A DNA stretch of 64,000 nt, from contig NZ_JAJUWT010000034.1 in NCBI RefSeq assembly GCF_021390395.1, positions 1-64,000 on the forward strand, written 5' to 3'. Below the pieces are notes generated by a model, which ran no database searches, was not told where the DNA came from, and saw nothing but the letters and a program-made list of their open reading frames with translations. Below, one piece after another: positions 31,136 to 39,740 of the stretch; the first letter of the stretch is position 1; each line of letters starts with the position of its first letter. Origin of the DNA: Saccharothrix sp. S26. GTDB taxonomy: Bacteria; Actinomycetota; Actinomycetes; Mycobacteriales; Pseudonocardiaceae. The position numbers were made by a program, and so were the translations under genes.

Positions 31136-33658
31136 ATGCCACACCGACCCCTGCCGGCGCGGTCGCCGGGTGCCGAGACGCTGCACGTCGATCTCACCGC
31201 ACCCACGGGCGCTGTCCACGGCGGCGCGACCGGCATCCTCTACGGCCTCGGCGACCCCGGCGTGCCGTCGCACGACCTGATCGCCGGGATGCGCCCGCGC
31301 ACGGTGTCCCAGAAGGCCCCCGACGGCGAGCAGCACCCCAACGGCGACGCGCTGGAGGTCGCCGACGGCTTCTTCGCCGCCGGTGGCGAGGAGATGCACG
31401 TCTACGCGCAGGACGTTTACAGCGCGTGGCCGTACCAAGACCTCGGCATCGACGACTACATCGCACGACTGCGGCCGCAGTTGGCGAAGGTCGCCGCGCG
31501 AGCCGACCGCGACCGGTTCGTCTGGACGATCTTCAACGAGCCGGACTGGATCTGGTACGACGACTGGGCGGCGAAGAAGGAGAAGTTCCTCGCCGACTGG
31601 ACCACGCTGCACCGGCTGGTGAAGTCCGTGCTGCCCGACGCCCGCATCGCCGGCCCCGGCGAGACGCGGTACCGGTCCGACCACCTGCGCGACCTCCTCG
31701 CCCACGCCAAGGCCCACGACGTGCTGCCCGACATCGTCACCTGGCACGAGCTGGGCCCGGACTCCTTGACCACCTACCGCGAGCACTTCGCGGACTACCG
31801 CGCGCTGGAACGGGAGCTGGGCGTCGAACCCCGGCCCATCGCCGTCAACGAGTACTCCAACCGGCGCGACACCTCCGTGCCAGGGCAGCTCGTGCAGTGG
31901 ATCGCCATGCTGGAGGAGACCAAGGTCGACGGCCAGTTGGCGTTCTGGACCATGGCGGGCAACCTCAGCGACCACGCCGTGCGCACCGGCAGCGCGAACG
32001 GCGGCTGGTGGCTGACGAAGTGGTACGCCGACCTGTCCGGCGAGACGGTCCGCGTCACGCCACCGCGGCCCGGCACCCGGGACACGCTGCAAGGCCTGGC
32101 CGCGCTCGACCGGGACGACGCCAAGGCGACCGTCCTGCTCGGCGGCACCGCCGAGGCGGTGGACGTCGCGGTGACGGGCCTGGACCGGGGGCTGGTCGGC
32201 GACCACGTCGACGTGCGGGTGGCCAAGACCACCTGGTCTGGTTACGAGGGTGACGCCGGTCAGCCGCCCGTGGTCGCGGCGGGCCGGGTCCGGGTGGTCG
32301 ACGGCGCGGCGACGATCGCGGTGCCCGGCGGCGACCCGCTGGCCGCCTACCAGGTCGTGATCACCCGTGCGGGCCTGAGCGGGCCGCCCGCGGTCGACGC
32401 GCCGTGGCAGGCGAGCTACGAGGCCGAGGCAGGCGAGGTGGAGCACGCCGTCGTCGTCACGCAGGACGACGGTTCGGGCTCGGACGACATGGCGCAGCGG
32501 TACACGACCTCCGGCGCCAAGGACGTCGGGTCCATGACGGAGCCCGGCTCCCGCGTCACGGTCGAGGTGGACGTGCCGCGTGCGGGCGCCTACTGGCTGG
32601 GCGTCTTCTACGGCACCGAGGGGTTCGTGGGCCGGCAGGCGTTGTACGTCGACGACGTGCACGTGACCGACCTGACCTTCCCGGCCACGTTGAACCGGGC
32701 CTACCGAGGCCGGCTCGACACCCCGGTCACGCTCACCGCGGGCCGGCACCGCGTCTCGTTGCGCACCAGCGGTCCCGGCGGTTTCCTGGGAGCGCCGTCG
32801 GACGTCGCGCTGGACCGGTTCGACCTGACCGAGATCACCGGCCCGGAGCGCACGGTGTACCCGCTCACCGAGTCACGGCGGACCGGCGGCACGGTCGACC
32901 GGGGCGAACGCGCGCGTCGACTCGGCGCGCCGGGCGCGATCGTGCTGGGTCCCGGTGACGCGGTGACCACGTACGTGTCCGCCGCCGAGGACGGCTACCA
33001 CGAGCTGTCGACCACGTGGTCCGGCGGCACGCTCGGGCAGGCCCTGTCCGGCCGCCGGGTGGGCGAGCTGACCGCCGACCCGGACGGCGCGTGCACGGGC
33101 AGCGTGACCGCGCACCTCAAGGCCGGCGTCACCGCGGTCGTCCTGGCGAACCGGGGCCGCGCACCGGTGGTGCTCGGCACGATGACCGTCGTGCGTGACG
33201 CGGCGTCGGACCGGCACGCCGTGCGCGTGGAAGCCGAGGCGGGTCGGCTCGCCGGGGGAGCGGTGGTCGTGTCCGGGCAGTGGGCCTCCGGCGGCGCGTA
33301 CGTCGGTCGGCTCGGCGGCACCGGCACGCTGACCGTCGCGCGCCCGGCCGGGTTCGGCCCCGGCCGGTACGACCTCACCGTGGCCTACGCCCAGGCGGAG
33401 AAGAACACCGGACACCCGTACAACACCGACACCGTCACCCGGACGCTCGTCGTGACCGAGGAAGGCGGCCACGCGACCAGTGCGCCGTACCGCCACAACT
33501 ACACGTGGGACGGCTTCTGGCCGCGGACCTCGCCGCTCGACCTGGTCACCGAAGACGGCGCGCTCACGTTCGGCAACCCCGCCGGCCCGGGTCCGAACGT
33601 CGACTGGGTCCGGCTCGCCCCGCTCGTCGTGGCGACCTCGGTGACGCCGCTGCGCTGA
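31136..33658 (+). CDS. GH39-like (clan GH-A) glycosidase with two carbohydrate-binding domains
   Basis: 840 residues from ATG 31136 with GGGAG 7 nt upstream. A TIM barrel (~30-330) shows the acid/base Glu in WTIFNEPDWIW and the nucleophile Glu in IAVNEYSNRR, resembling beta-xylosidase/arabinosidase GH39 members. A small beta domain follows, then two galactose-binding-like modules starting with YEAEAGEVEHAVVV (~440) and VEAEAGRLAGGAVVV (~700), CBM6/35-like. Unlike its neighbours it shows no signal peptide from this start; the region upstream does not supply one in frame. Substrate is likely a xylan- or arabinan-derived glycoside. Confidence 0.75.
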   Translation: MPHRPLPARSPGAETLHVDLTAPTGAVHGGATGILYGLGDPGVPSHDLIAGMRPRTVSQKAPDGEQHPNGDALEVADGFFAAGGEEMHVYAQDVYSAWPYQDLGIDDYIARLRPQLAKVAARADRDRFVWTIFNEPDWIWYDDWAAKKEKFLADWTTLHRLVKSVLPDARIAGPGETRYRSDHLRDLLAHAKAHDVLPDIVTWHELGPDSLTTYREHFADYRALERELGVEPRPIAVNEYSNRRDTSVPGQLVQWIAMLEETKVDGQLAFWTMAGNLSDHAVRTGSANGGWWLTKWYADLSGETVRVTPPRPGTRDTLQGLAALDRDDAKATVLLGGTAEAVDVAVTGLDRGLVGDHVDVRVAKTTWSGYEGDAGQPPVVAAGRVRVVDGAATIAVPGGDPLAAYQVVITRAGLSGPPAVDAPWQASYEAEAGEVEHAVVVTQDDGSGSDDMAQRYTTSGAKDVGSMTEPGSRVTVEVDVPRAGAYWLGVFYGTEGFVGRQALYVDDVHVTDLTFPATLNRAYRGRLDTPVTLTAGRHRVSLRTSGPGGFLGAPSDVALDRFDLTEITGPERTVYPLTESRRTGGTVDRGERARRLGAPGAIVLGPGDAVTTYVSAAEDGYHELSTTWSGGTLGQALSGRRVGELTADPDGACTGSVTAHLKAGVTAVVLANRGRAPVVLGTMTVVRDAASDRHAVRVEAEAGRLAGGAVVVSGQWASGGAYVGRLGGTGTLTVARPAGFGPGRYDLTVAYAQAEKNTGHPYNTDTVTRTLVVTEEGGHATSAPYRHNYTWDGFWPRTSPLDLVTEDGALTFGNPAGPGPNVDWVRLAPLVVATSVTPLR

Positions 33659-33660
33659 GG

Positions 33661-34590
33661 TCACCCCAGGACGACCGCGATCCCGGTGAGGACCGGCACG
33701 GACAGGACGGTGGTCAGCAGCACGGCGTCCCGGGCGAGTGCCGCGCCCTGGTCGTAGGCGGTGGCGTAGACGAACACGTTCTGCGCGGTGGGCAGCGCCG
33801 AGGCGATGGTGACGGCGAGCAGCGCCGGGTCGTCCAGGTGCACGACCCAGCGGCCGACGGCGTAGGCCGCGGCGGGCTGCGCCACCGTCTTCAGGGCCAC
33901 CACCAGCCAGACCCGGCCGGCCGTGGCCCCGGACGCCGGGCGCGGCGCGCCGTGCAGGCTCGCGCCGTAGGCCAGCAGCGCGGCCGGGACGGCGAGGTCG
34001 GCGAGGAGCTCGACCGGCCGCAGCACCGGCGCGGGAGGCGTCCAGTCGAAGGCGGCCAGCGCGAGCCCCGACGCGCAGCCGATCACCAGCGGTGTGCGCA
34101 GCGGTTGCGTCAGCAGTCGTGCGCGGGTCGGCGCGTCCTGGCCCGGCCCGCGTGACGCGGCCAGCACGGTCAGCCCGATCGGTGCCAGGACCAGCACCTG
34201 GAACAGCAGGACCGGCGCGACGAGCGAGGCGTCGCCGAGCACGTAGACGGCGATGGCGACGCCGAGGTTGCCCGCGTTGACGTAGCACGAGGCGAGCGCG
34301 CCGGTGGCGAGGTCGCCGGCACGCGGCCGCCAGCGCCACCGGGCGATCACGACGTAGAGCACCGCGCACAGCACCGCGCTGCCCGCCGTGGCGACCAACG
34401 GGGTGGACAGCAGCGCGGCCGGGTCCGCCTCGGCGAGGGTGAGCAGCAGCAGCGCCGGTGTGGCGATGAAGTACGACAGCCGGGACAGCACGCCGGCCGC
34501 GCCCTCGCCGAGCACGCGGGCGCGGCCCGCGACCCAGCCGACCGCGATCACCGCGACGAGGGTGGCGAAACCGGCCAGGACCGCGTTCAC
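33661..34590 (-). CDS. AEC-family transporter
   Basis: 309 residues from a GTG at 34590, where the first membrane helix begins (VNAVLAGFATLVAVIAVGWV). Ten hydrophobic segments in two halves of five, and the conserved TYVNAGNLG-like loop (SCYVNAGNLGVAIAVYVLG) and ALPTAQNVFVYA, match the auxin-efflux-carrier/BART family, which moves dicarboxylates and similar anions. It is the last gene of the hexarate unit (28 bp after the dehydratase), so a sugar-acid or dicarboxylate substrate is likely. It ends 2 bp from the convergent GH39-like gene. Confidence 0.85.
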   Translation of the reverse strand: MNAVLAGFATLVAVIAVGWVAGRARVLGEGAAGVLSRLSYFIATPALLLLTLAEADPAALLSTPLVATAGSAVLCAVLYVVIARWRWRPRAGDLATGALASCYVNAGNLGVAIAVYVLGDASLVAPVLLFQVLVLAPIGLTVLAASRGPGQDAPTRARLLTQPLRTPLVIGCASGLALAAFDWTPPAPVLRPVELLADLAVPAALLAYGASLHGAPRPASGATAGRVWLVVALKTVAQPAAAYAVGRWVVHLDDPALLAVTIASALPTAQNVFVYATAYDQGAALARDAVLLTTVLSVPVLTGIAVVLG

Positions 34591-34618
34591 CGGGCGGCCG
34601 AGCGCACGTCCCGGCGCG

Positions 34619-35755
34619 TCACCGCGGCGCGTCGACCGAGGCGGTCTCGACGGTCCAGGCGCGGGCCTGCTCGCTGAGCGTGACGCCCAGTCCGGGCCGG
34701 TCGGACAGGTGCATCCGGCCGTCGCGGATGTCGAGGCGCTCGTCGAACAGCGGGTGCAGCCAGTCGAAGTGCTCGACCCACGGTTCACGCGGGTAGGCCG
34801 CGGCCAGGTGGACGTGGATCTCCATGGCGAAGTGGGGCGCGAGCTGGAGGTGGTGGTGGTCGGCGAGCGTGGCGAGCTTGAGGAACTGGGTGATGCCGCC
34901 GACCCGGGGCGCGTCCGGTTGCAGGACGTCCACCGCGCCGGCGCGGATCAGCTCGTAGTGCTCGGCGACGCTGGTCAGCATCTCGCCGGAGGCCACCGCG
35001 GTGGTCAGCGCCCGGGCCAGCTCGGCGTGGCCCGGCACGTCGTAGGCGTCCAGCGGCTCCTCGATCCACACCAGGTCGAACTCCTCCAGCGCCCGGCCGA
35101 CCCGCATGGCGGTGGGGCGGTCCCACTGCTGGTTGGCGTCGACCATGAGCGGCACGCCGTCGCCCAGGTGCTCGCGCACGGCGGCGACCCGGCGCAGGTC
35201 CTCGGCCGAGTCGGGCAACCCCACCTTGATCTTGATGCCGCCGACGCCGGACTCCAGCGTGCGGGTGGCGTTGTCCTTGATCTGCCCGATCGACTCGTGC
35301 AGGAACCCGCCGGAGGTGTTGTAGCAGCGCACGGAGTCGCGGTGCGCGCCGAGCAGCTTGGCCAGCGGCAGGTTCGCGCGCTTGGCCTTGAGGTCCCACA
35401 ACGCGATGTCGAACGCGGCCAGCGCCTGCGTGGCCGCGCCGCTGCGCCCGACCGACGCGCCCGCCCAGACCAGCTTGGTCCACAGCCTGCCGATGTCGTT
35501 GGGGTCCTCGCCGATCAGGTCCGGCGCGACCTCGCGGGCGTGGGCGAACTGCGCCGGCCCGCCCGCGCGCTTGGAGTAGGAGAAGCCGACGCCCTCCAGC
35601 CCGGCCTCGGTGCGCACCTCGGCGAACAGCACCGCGACCTCGCTCATCGGCCGCTGCCTGCCGGTGAACACCTTGGCGTCGCTGATCGGCGCCGGCAGCG
35701 GCAGGGTCGCCGACGACACCGTCACCGAGCTGATCCGGTCGGAACTGGCGGACAT
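34619..35755 (-). CDS. Enolase-superfamily hexarate dehydratase (mandelate-racemase subgroup)
   Basis: 378 residues from ATG 35755 with AAGGAG 5 nt upstream. Catalytic set of the MR subgroup: KxK in GGIKIKVG, metal ligands Asp (LMVDANQQW), Glu (WIEEPLDAY) and Glu (VASGEML), then the Asp-His dyad (QPDAPRVGG and LAPHFAMEIH). This is the pattern of L-talarate/galactarate- and glucarate-type acid-sugar dehydratases, which make 5-dehydro-4-deoxyglucarate by abstraction of an alpha proton. The adjacent KdgD-type enzyme consumes that product, which supports a hexarate substrate. 14 bp after kdgD. Confidence 0.85.
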   Translation of the reverse strand: MSASSDRISSVTVSSATLPLPAPISDAKVFTGRQRPMSEVAVLFAEVRTEAGLEGVGFSYSKRAGGPAQFAHAREVAPDLIGEDPNDIGRLWTKLVWAGASVGRSGAATQALAAFDIALWDLKAKRANLPLAKLLGAHRDSVRCYNTSGGFLHESIGQIKDNATRTLESGVGGIKIKVGLPDSAEDLRRVAAVREHLGDGVPLMVDANQQWDRPTAMRVGRALEEFDLVWIEEPLDAYDVPGHAELARALTTAVASGEMLTSVAEHYELIRAGAVDVLQPDAPRVGGITQFLKLATLADHHHLQLAPHFAMEIHVHLAAAYPREPWVEHFDWLHPLFDERLDIRDGRMHLSDRPGLGVTLSEQARAWTVETASVDAPR

Positions 35756-35769
35756 CGGGCTCCTTCGCG

Positions 35770-36678
35770 TCAGGCGAGCTGCTGGACCAGGGCGGTGAGC
35801 CGGGCGCGCTCGTCGTCGGTCAGGTCGGTCAGCGGCGGGCGCACCGGCCCGCCGTCCCGGCCCACGGCGGTCAGCCCGGCCTTCACGATCGACACCGCGT
35901 AGCCGCGCGCCCGGTCGCGGATGTCGAGGTAGGGGATGACGAAGTCGCGCAGCATCCCGTACACGGCGACGCGGTCCTGCGCGCGGACGGCGGCGTAGAA
36001 CTTGAGCGCGAACTCGGGCACGAAGTTGAACAGCGCCGACGAGTACGTGGTCACGCCGAGCTGCAACAGCGGCAGGGCGAACGTCTCCGCGGTCGGCAGG
36101 CCGCCGATGTACATCAGCCGGTCGCCGACGCGGGCGTAGGTGCGGGTCAGCTGCTCGACGTCGCCGATGCCGTCCTTGAGCCCGATGAGGTTCGGGTTGC
36201 GGTCGGCCAGCTCGGCGACGGTCGCGTCGGTCAGCACCGCGTTGGCGCGGCTGTAGACGATCACGCCGAGCCCGGTGGCCCGGCACACCGCCGAGACGTG
36301 CTCGACCAGGCCGCGCTGGCTCGCCTCGGTGAGGTAGGGCGGGAACAGCAGCACGCCGGCCGCGCCCGCGGCCTCGGCGGCGCGGGCCTGCGCCACCGAC
36401 ACGGCGGTCGCCCCGGTCGCCGGCGCGATCACCGGCACCTTGCCACCCACCTCGGTCACGGCCGCGCGCACCACCCGGTCGACCTCGTCGGGCGTCAGCG
36501 AGAACCCCTCGCCCGTGCCGCCCGCGGCGAACAGGCCGGCCACGTCGAAGCTCGCCTGCCAGGCCAAGTGCTCGCGGTAGCGGGCCTCGTCGAACCGCAG
36601 GTCGGCGTCGAAGTGGGTGACCGGGAAGGAGAGCAACCCGGAAGCGAGTCGGTCGGCGAGAGCGGCTGGGTGCGTCAC
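35770..36678 (-). CDS. kdgD: 5-dehydro-4-deoxyglucarate dehydratase (KdgD)
   Basis: 302 residues, DapA/NAL superfamily, GTG start at 36678. TIM barrel with AAGGTGEGFSLTPDE (substrate loop), Tyr in GVIVYSRANA and Schiff-base Lys in NLIGLKDGIGD; the length and the GGTGE loop fit KdgD rather than DapA. It decarboxylates and dehydrates 5-dehydro-4-deoxyglucarate to 2,5-dioxopentanoate, feeding 2-oxoglutarate. Neighbours (hexarate dehydratase, transporter, LysR) agree. Confidence 0.87.
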   Translation of the reverse strand: MTHPAALADRLASGLLSFPVTHFDADLRFDEARYREHLAWQASFDVAGLFAAGGTGEGFSLTPDEVDRVVRAAVTEVGGKVPVIAPATGATAVSVAQARAAEAAGAAGVLLFPPYLTEASQRGLVEHVSAVCRATGLGVIVYSRANAVLTDATVAELADRNPNLIGLKDGIGDVEQLTRTYARVGDRLMYIGGLPTAETFALPLLQLGVTTYSSALFNFVPEFALKFYAAVRAQDRVAVYGMLRDFVIPYLDIRDRARGYAVSIVKAGLTAVGRDGGPVRPPLTDLTDDERARLTALVQQLA

Positions 36679-36686
36679 ACGACCAC

Positions 36687-36715
36687 CGTATGGAGCAGCG
36701 GTGATGCTTGTCCAA
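36687..36715 (-). promoter_or_regulatory. Candidate sigma-70-type promoter of kdgD
   Basis: On the minus strand TTGGAC (36710-36715) and CATACG (36687-36692) are separated by 17 nt in the LysR-kdgD gap. The expected start of transcription is within a few bases of the kdgD GTG at 36678, so the mRNA may be nearly leaderless. LysR would act from its own upstream side of this site. Confidence 0.35.
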
Positions 36716-36749
36716 GAGTTCTTCGGCATTCTGCGATACCCACGCGGCA

Positions 36750-37643
36750 TCACTCGAACGGCGTGCGGTCCTCCAGCACGCTCAACGTCCGCCACACCGC
36801 CGGGTTCGCGCAGGCCCGCAGCCACAGCAGGTGCAGTTCCACCGGCTCGGCCACCGCGGTCTCCAGCCGGACGAACTCGACCCCCTCGATGCGCAGCCGC
36901 ACCGCCGACTCGGGGACGAACGCGACACCCCGCCCGGCCGCGACCAGCCACAGCATGGTGAGCACCTGGCCGACCGTGTGCACGGTGTTCTCCGGCGCTA
37001 TCGGCACCGTGCGCACGACCAGGTCGTAGAAGTAGCGCGCGTCGGTGGGGGAGTGCATGATCACGCGCTCGCGCACCACGTCGTCGGCCGTCGCGGCACG
37101 CCCCAGCGCGGCCAGCGGGTGCCCGCCGGGCACGGCCACCAGCAGCCCTTCCCGGCGCAGCAGCCGTGAGCCGAACGTGGAGTCGTCGAACGGCGGCCGG
37201 CCCAACCCCAGGTCGATCTCCTCGTTGACCAGCGCGGCGACCTGCTCGCGGGTCACCAGCTCGGCCAGCTCCACGTCCACGTCGGGCAGGTGCGCGGCCA
37301 GCTCGTCCAGCAGCCGGCCGAGCACGCCGTAGGTCGCAGCGGCGGTGAACCCGACCCGCACCACGCCGCTGGACCCCGACGACACCCGCCGGGCCAGCTC
37401 CGGCGCGGTCTCGGCCAGCGAGAGCAGCCGCCGCGCCTCCACCAGGAACACCTCGCCCGCCGCGGTCAGCGTGACCCGCCGGTTGTCCCGGATCAGCAAC
37501 CGCGCGCCGATAGCGCGTTCCAGCTTCTGGATCTGCCTGCTTAACGGCGGCTGCGTCATCGCCAGCCGGGCGGCGGCACGGCTGAAGTGCAGCTCCTCGG
37601 CCACGGCCACGAAACCCCGCAGCTGCTCCAGCGTGAACGCCAT
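36750..37643 (-). CDS. LysR-family transcriptional regulator
   Basis: 297 residues. N-terminal HTH (LEQLRGFVAVAEELHFSRAA, TQPPLSRQIQKLE) and the periplasmic-binding-like effector domain (VRVGFTAAATYGVLGRLLDE) of full LysR length. It precedes kdgD on the same strand with a 71-bp gap rather than being divergent, so it may be co-transcribed with or activate the downstream hexarate genes. Likely effector: a hexarate or its dehydration product (inference). Confidence 0.9.
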   Translation of the reverse strand: MAFTLEQLRGFVAVAEELHFSRAAARLAMTQPPLSRQIQKLERAIGARLLIRDNRRVTLTAAGEVFLVEARRLLSLAETAPELARRVSSGSSGVVRVGFTAAATYGVLGRLLDELAAHLPDVDVELAELVTREQVAALVNEEIDLGLGRPPFDDSTFGSRLLRREGLLVAVPGGHPLAALGRAATADDVVRERVIMHSPTDARYFYDLVVRTVPIAPENTVHTVGQVLTMLWLVAAGRGVAFVPESAVRLRIEGVEFVRLETAVAEPVELHLLWLRACANPAVWRTLSVLEDRTPFE

Positions 37644-37708
37644 GCGGGCAAGGTATCAATCCTGGTCAGGGGCGGTCGGACAGGCGCGGCCGCACCCGGT
37701 GTTCGTGG

Positions 37709-38218
37709 TCACCTGCCTCGTTCGGCGAGCGCCTCGCGCAGCACGCGCACGGCCTTCGGGCCGACGCCGTGCAGGGCCAGCAGCTCGGCGTCGGTCAGCT
37801 CGGCGACTTGGGCCATGGTCGTCACGCCGGCGGCGGCCAGCGCGTGCGTGGCGGGGCGTCCGATACCCTTGGGCAGGTCGCCCGCCCGGTCGGTGACGGT
37901 CGCCGCGGTGGCCTGGGCGGCGAGGCGCTTGGGCGCGCGACCGAGCCACGCCTGCCGCACCCAGTGGTCGAGCCGCTGCCCGTCGAGGTCGCCGAGCGGA
38001 ACCCGCGCCCCGACCGTCGTCGCACCGCGGGTCAGGCGTTCGGCGGTGGGGTGCGCGGCGAGGAACTCGTCCACCTGCGCGGCGGGGAGGTGGAGCTGGA
38101 CGCGGTCGTCCTCGTCCACGGAGGCGAACCGCTTGCCCCGCACGGTGAACACGAGGTCGTCCCGCTCGGCTTCGGGCAGGGACAACGCGGTCTTGCGCAG
38201 GCGGGCGATCGTCGTCAC
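37709..38218 (-). CDS. MmcQ/YjbR-like protein with C-terminal helix-hairpin-helix
   Basis: 169 residues from a GTG at 38218. Residues 1-90 match the MmcQ/YjbR fold (LPEAERDDLVFTVRGKRFAS, DDRVQLHLP). The last ~55 residues are a HhH/RNA-polymerase-alpha-CTD-like module (DLPKGIGRPATHALAAAGVT, ELLALHGVGPKAVRVLREAL), a nucleic-acid-binding fold. The fusion suggests a DNA- or RNA-associated role; no enzyme activity can be assigned. Divergent from the GNAT gene; the 66-bp gap holds a short palindrome GTTGCAAC (38276-38283). Confidence 0.75.
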   Translation of the reverse strand: MTTIARLRKTALSLPEAERDDLVFTVRGKRFASVDEDDRVQLHLPAAQVDEFLAAHPTAERLTRGATTVGARVPLGDLDGQRLDHWVRQAWLGRAPKRLAAQATAATVTDRAGDLPKGIGRPATHALAAAGVTTMAQVAELTDAELLALHGVGPKAVRVLREALAERGR

Positions 38219-38284
38219 GCCGTGATTGCACCACGCGGACGCAGGTGGTGTGGCGAGCGGGACTATTGCCACATAGTTGCAACA

Positions 38285-38962
38285 ATGACGACGAGCCCGA
38301 TCTTCTCCGGCACGAGCCTCACCGACCTGGTCCGCCGGTGGGAGCGTGGCTGGAGCGTGTGCCGGGGCTGGCCCCGGCCACGGGAAGCCGGTGGCGCGCT
38401 GCACCTCCTGCAACAGCGCCCGGGGCGGCACCGCGAGATCGTCGCCCTGCACCCGGACGACGTGACCGGGCCGCGGGCGCTGGCCGACGAGACCGCCTCG
38501 GCCGAAGAACCCACCTGGCTGACCGTGCCCACGACTCGCCCCGAGGAGGCCGAAGGGACTCTCCGGAACGCCGGCCTCCACCTCAAGGCCACCCGCGAGT
38601 GGCTGATGACCCGACCCCTGGCCGACCACCCGCGACGCGCGGTCCCGGCGGACTACCGGATCGCCGCCACCGCGACGGAAGTCCTGGCGGTCGAGGTCCG
38701 GCACCGGTCCGACGAGCCGGCCGCGAGCGGTCAGGCGGCCGTGACCGGGCGGGACGCCGTCTTCGACCGGATCGAGACCGCGCCGCCCCACCGCCGTCGG
38801 GGCCTGGGCGGCGTCGTCATGGCGGCCCTCGCCGAAGAGGCGGTGGCCCGCGGCGCTCGGCACGGCATCCTGATCGCCAGCCCCGAAGGCCGGGCGCTCT
38901 ACACGTCGCTGGGCTGGGTGACGCGGGCCGCGGTGGTGATCGCCGTCAACCGGCCCGCGTGA
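38285..38962 (+). CDS. GNAT-family N-acetyltransferase
   Basis: 225 residues from ATG 38285; no ribosome-binding site is seen, so the mRNA may be leaderless. The C-terminal half carries the acetyl-CoA pyrophosphate loop (IETAPPHRRRGLGGVVMAAL) and the final strand motif (RALYTSLGWVTRA) of GNAT enzymes. The N-terminal half is divergent. Acceptor substrate unknown. Confidence 0.82.
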   Translation: MTTSPIFSGTSLTDLVRRWERGWSVCRGWPRPREAGGALHLLQQRPGRHREIVALHPDDVTGPRALADETASAEEPTWLTVPTTRPEEAEGTLRNAGLHLKATREWLMTRPLADHPRRAVPADYRIAATATEVLAVEVRHRSDEPAASGQAAVTGRDAVFDRIETAPPHRRRGLGGVVMAALAEEAVARGARHGILIASPEGRALYTSLGWVTRAAVVIAVNRPA

Positions 38963-39060
38963 TGGCCAGTTGAGACCCGAAACTTCCGCGAAACGTCTGG
39001 TAGGCGGGTTGATCCCGAGCTGATAGTGGTCAGCGCTCGTCCGACGGAAGGGATCCCGCG

Positions 39061-39729
39061 ATGCGGTGGAGAACGGTGTTGTTGACCACTGGCCTGGTGC
39101 TCGGCCTGAGCGCGGGGCAGGCGAGCGCCGCCGAACCGGTGATCGTCGACTCCACCAAGCACGGTGGCCGCACGGTCGCCTTCACCTTCGACGACGGCCC
39201 GAACCCGGCCGACACGCCGCGCCTGCTCGACGTGCTGCGCCGCCACCACGTCAAGGCCGTGTTCTGCCTGTGGGGCGACTACGTCGAGGCCAACCCGCGG
39301 CTGGTGCGCGAGATCGTCGCCGGCGGCCACACCCTGTGCAACCACAGCATGCACCACGACAACATGGGCGAGTGGACGCCCGAGCAGATCGAGGCCGACC
39401 TGCGGCAGACCAGCGCGGCCATCCACCGCGCCGCGCCGGGTGCGCCGATCCGCTACTTCCGCGCGCCCTACGGCAGCTGGGGGCAGACCCCGCAGGTCGC
39501 GGCGAAGCTGGGCATGACGCCGTTGGGCTGGAAGCTCGCCATCGGCGACTGGGAGCCGCCGGGCGTGGACGAGCTGGTGCGCCGGGTCAAGGACGGGCTC
39601 ACCGAGGGTGCCGTCGTGCTGATGCACGACGGGCCGAACGAGCGCGGCCAGACCGTGGACGCGGTCGCCCGGCTCATCCCCGAACTGCGCGCCGACGGCT
39701 GGCGCTTCGAGCGTCCCGCCCGCCGGTGA
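39061..39729 (+). CDS. Secreted CE4 polysaccharide deacetylase
   Basis: 222 residues from ATG 39061 with GGAAGGG upstream. Signal peptide ~1-23. NodB-fold motifs: TFDDGP (base and metal Asp), metal His pair in NHSMHHDNM, FRAPYGSW, and catalytic His in VLMHDGPNE. It removes N-acetyl groups from chitin oligomers or peptidoglycan outside the cell, using a divalent metal. Followed after 11 bp by a secreted SGNH esterase, with which it probably forms an operon. Confidence 0.9.
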   Translation: MRWRTVLLTTGLVLGLSAGQASAAEPVIVDSTKHGGRTVAFTFDDGPNPADTPRLLDVLRRHHVKAVFCLWGDYVEANPRLVREIVAGGHTLCNHSMHHDNMGEWTPEQIEADLRQTSAAIHRAAPGAPIRYFRAPYGSWGQTPQVAAKLGMTPLGWKLAIGDWEPPGVDELVRRVKDGLTEGAVVLMHDGPNERGQTVDAVARLIPELRADGWRFERPARR

Positions 39730-39740
39730 GGGGGCCGACC

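Noticed and set aside
34619..37659. Two 600-700-residue minus frames over the hexarate genes
   Set aside because: They fuse low-complexity shadow to the real dehydratase and KdgD, which have their own starts with ribosome-binding sites.
38276..38283. GTTGCAAC palindrome before the GNAT gene as an operator
   Set aside because: Only 8 bp and no second copy in the region; kept as a note, not a finding.
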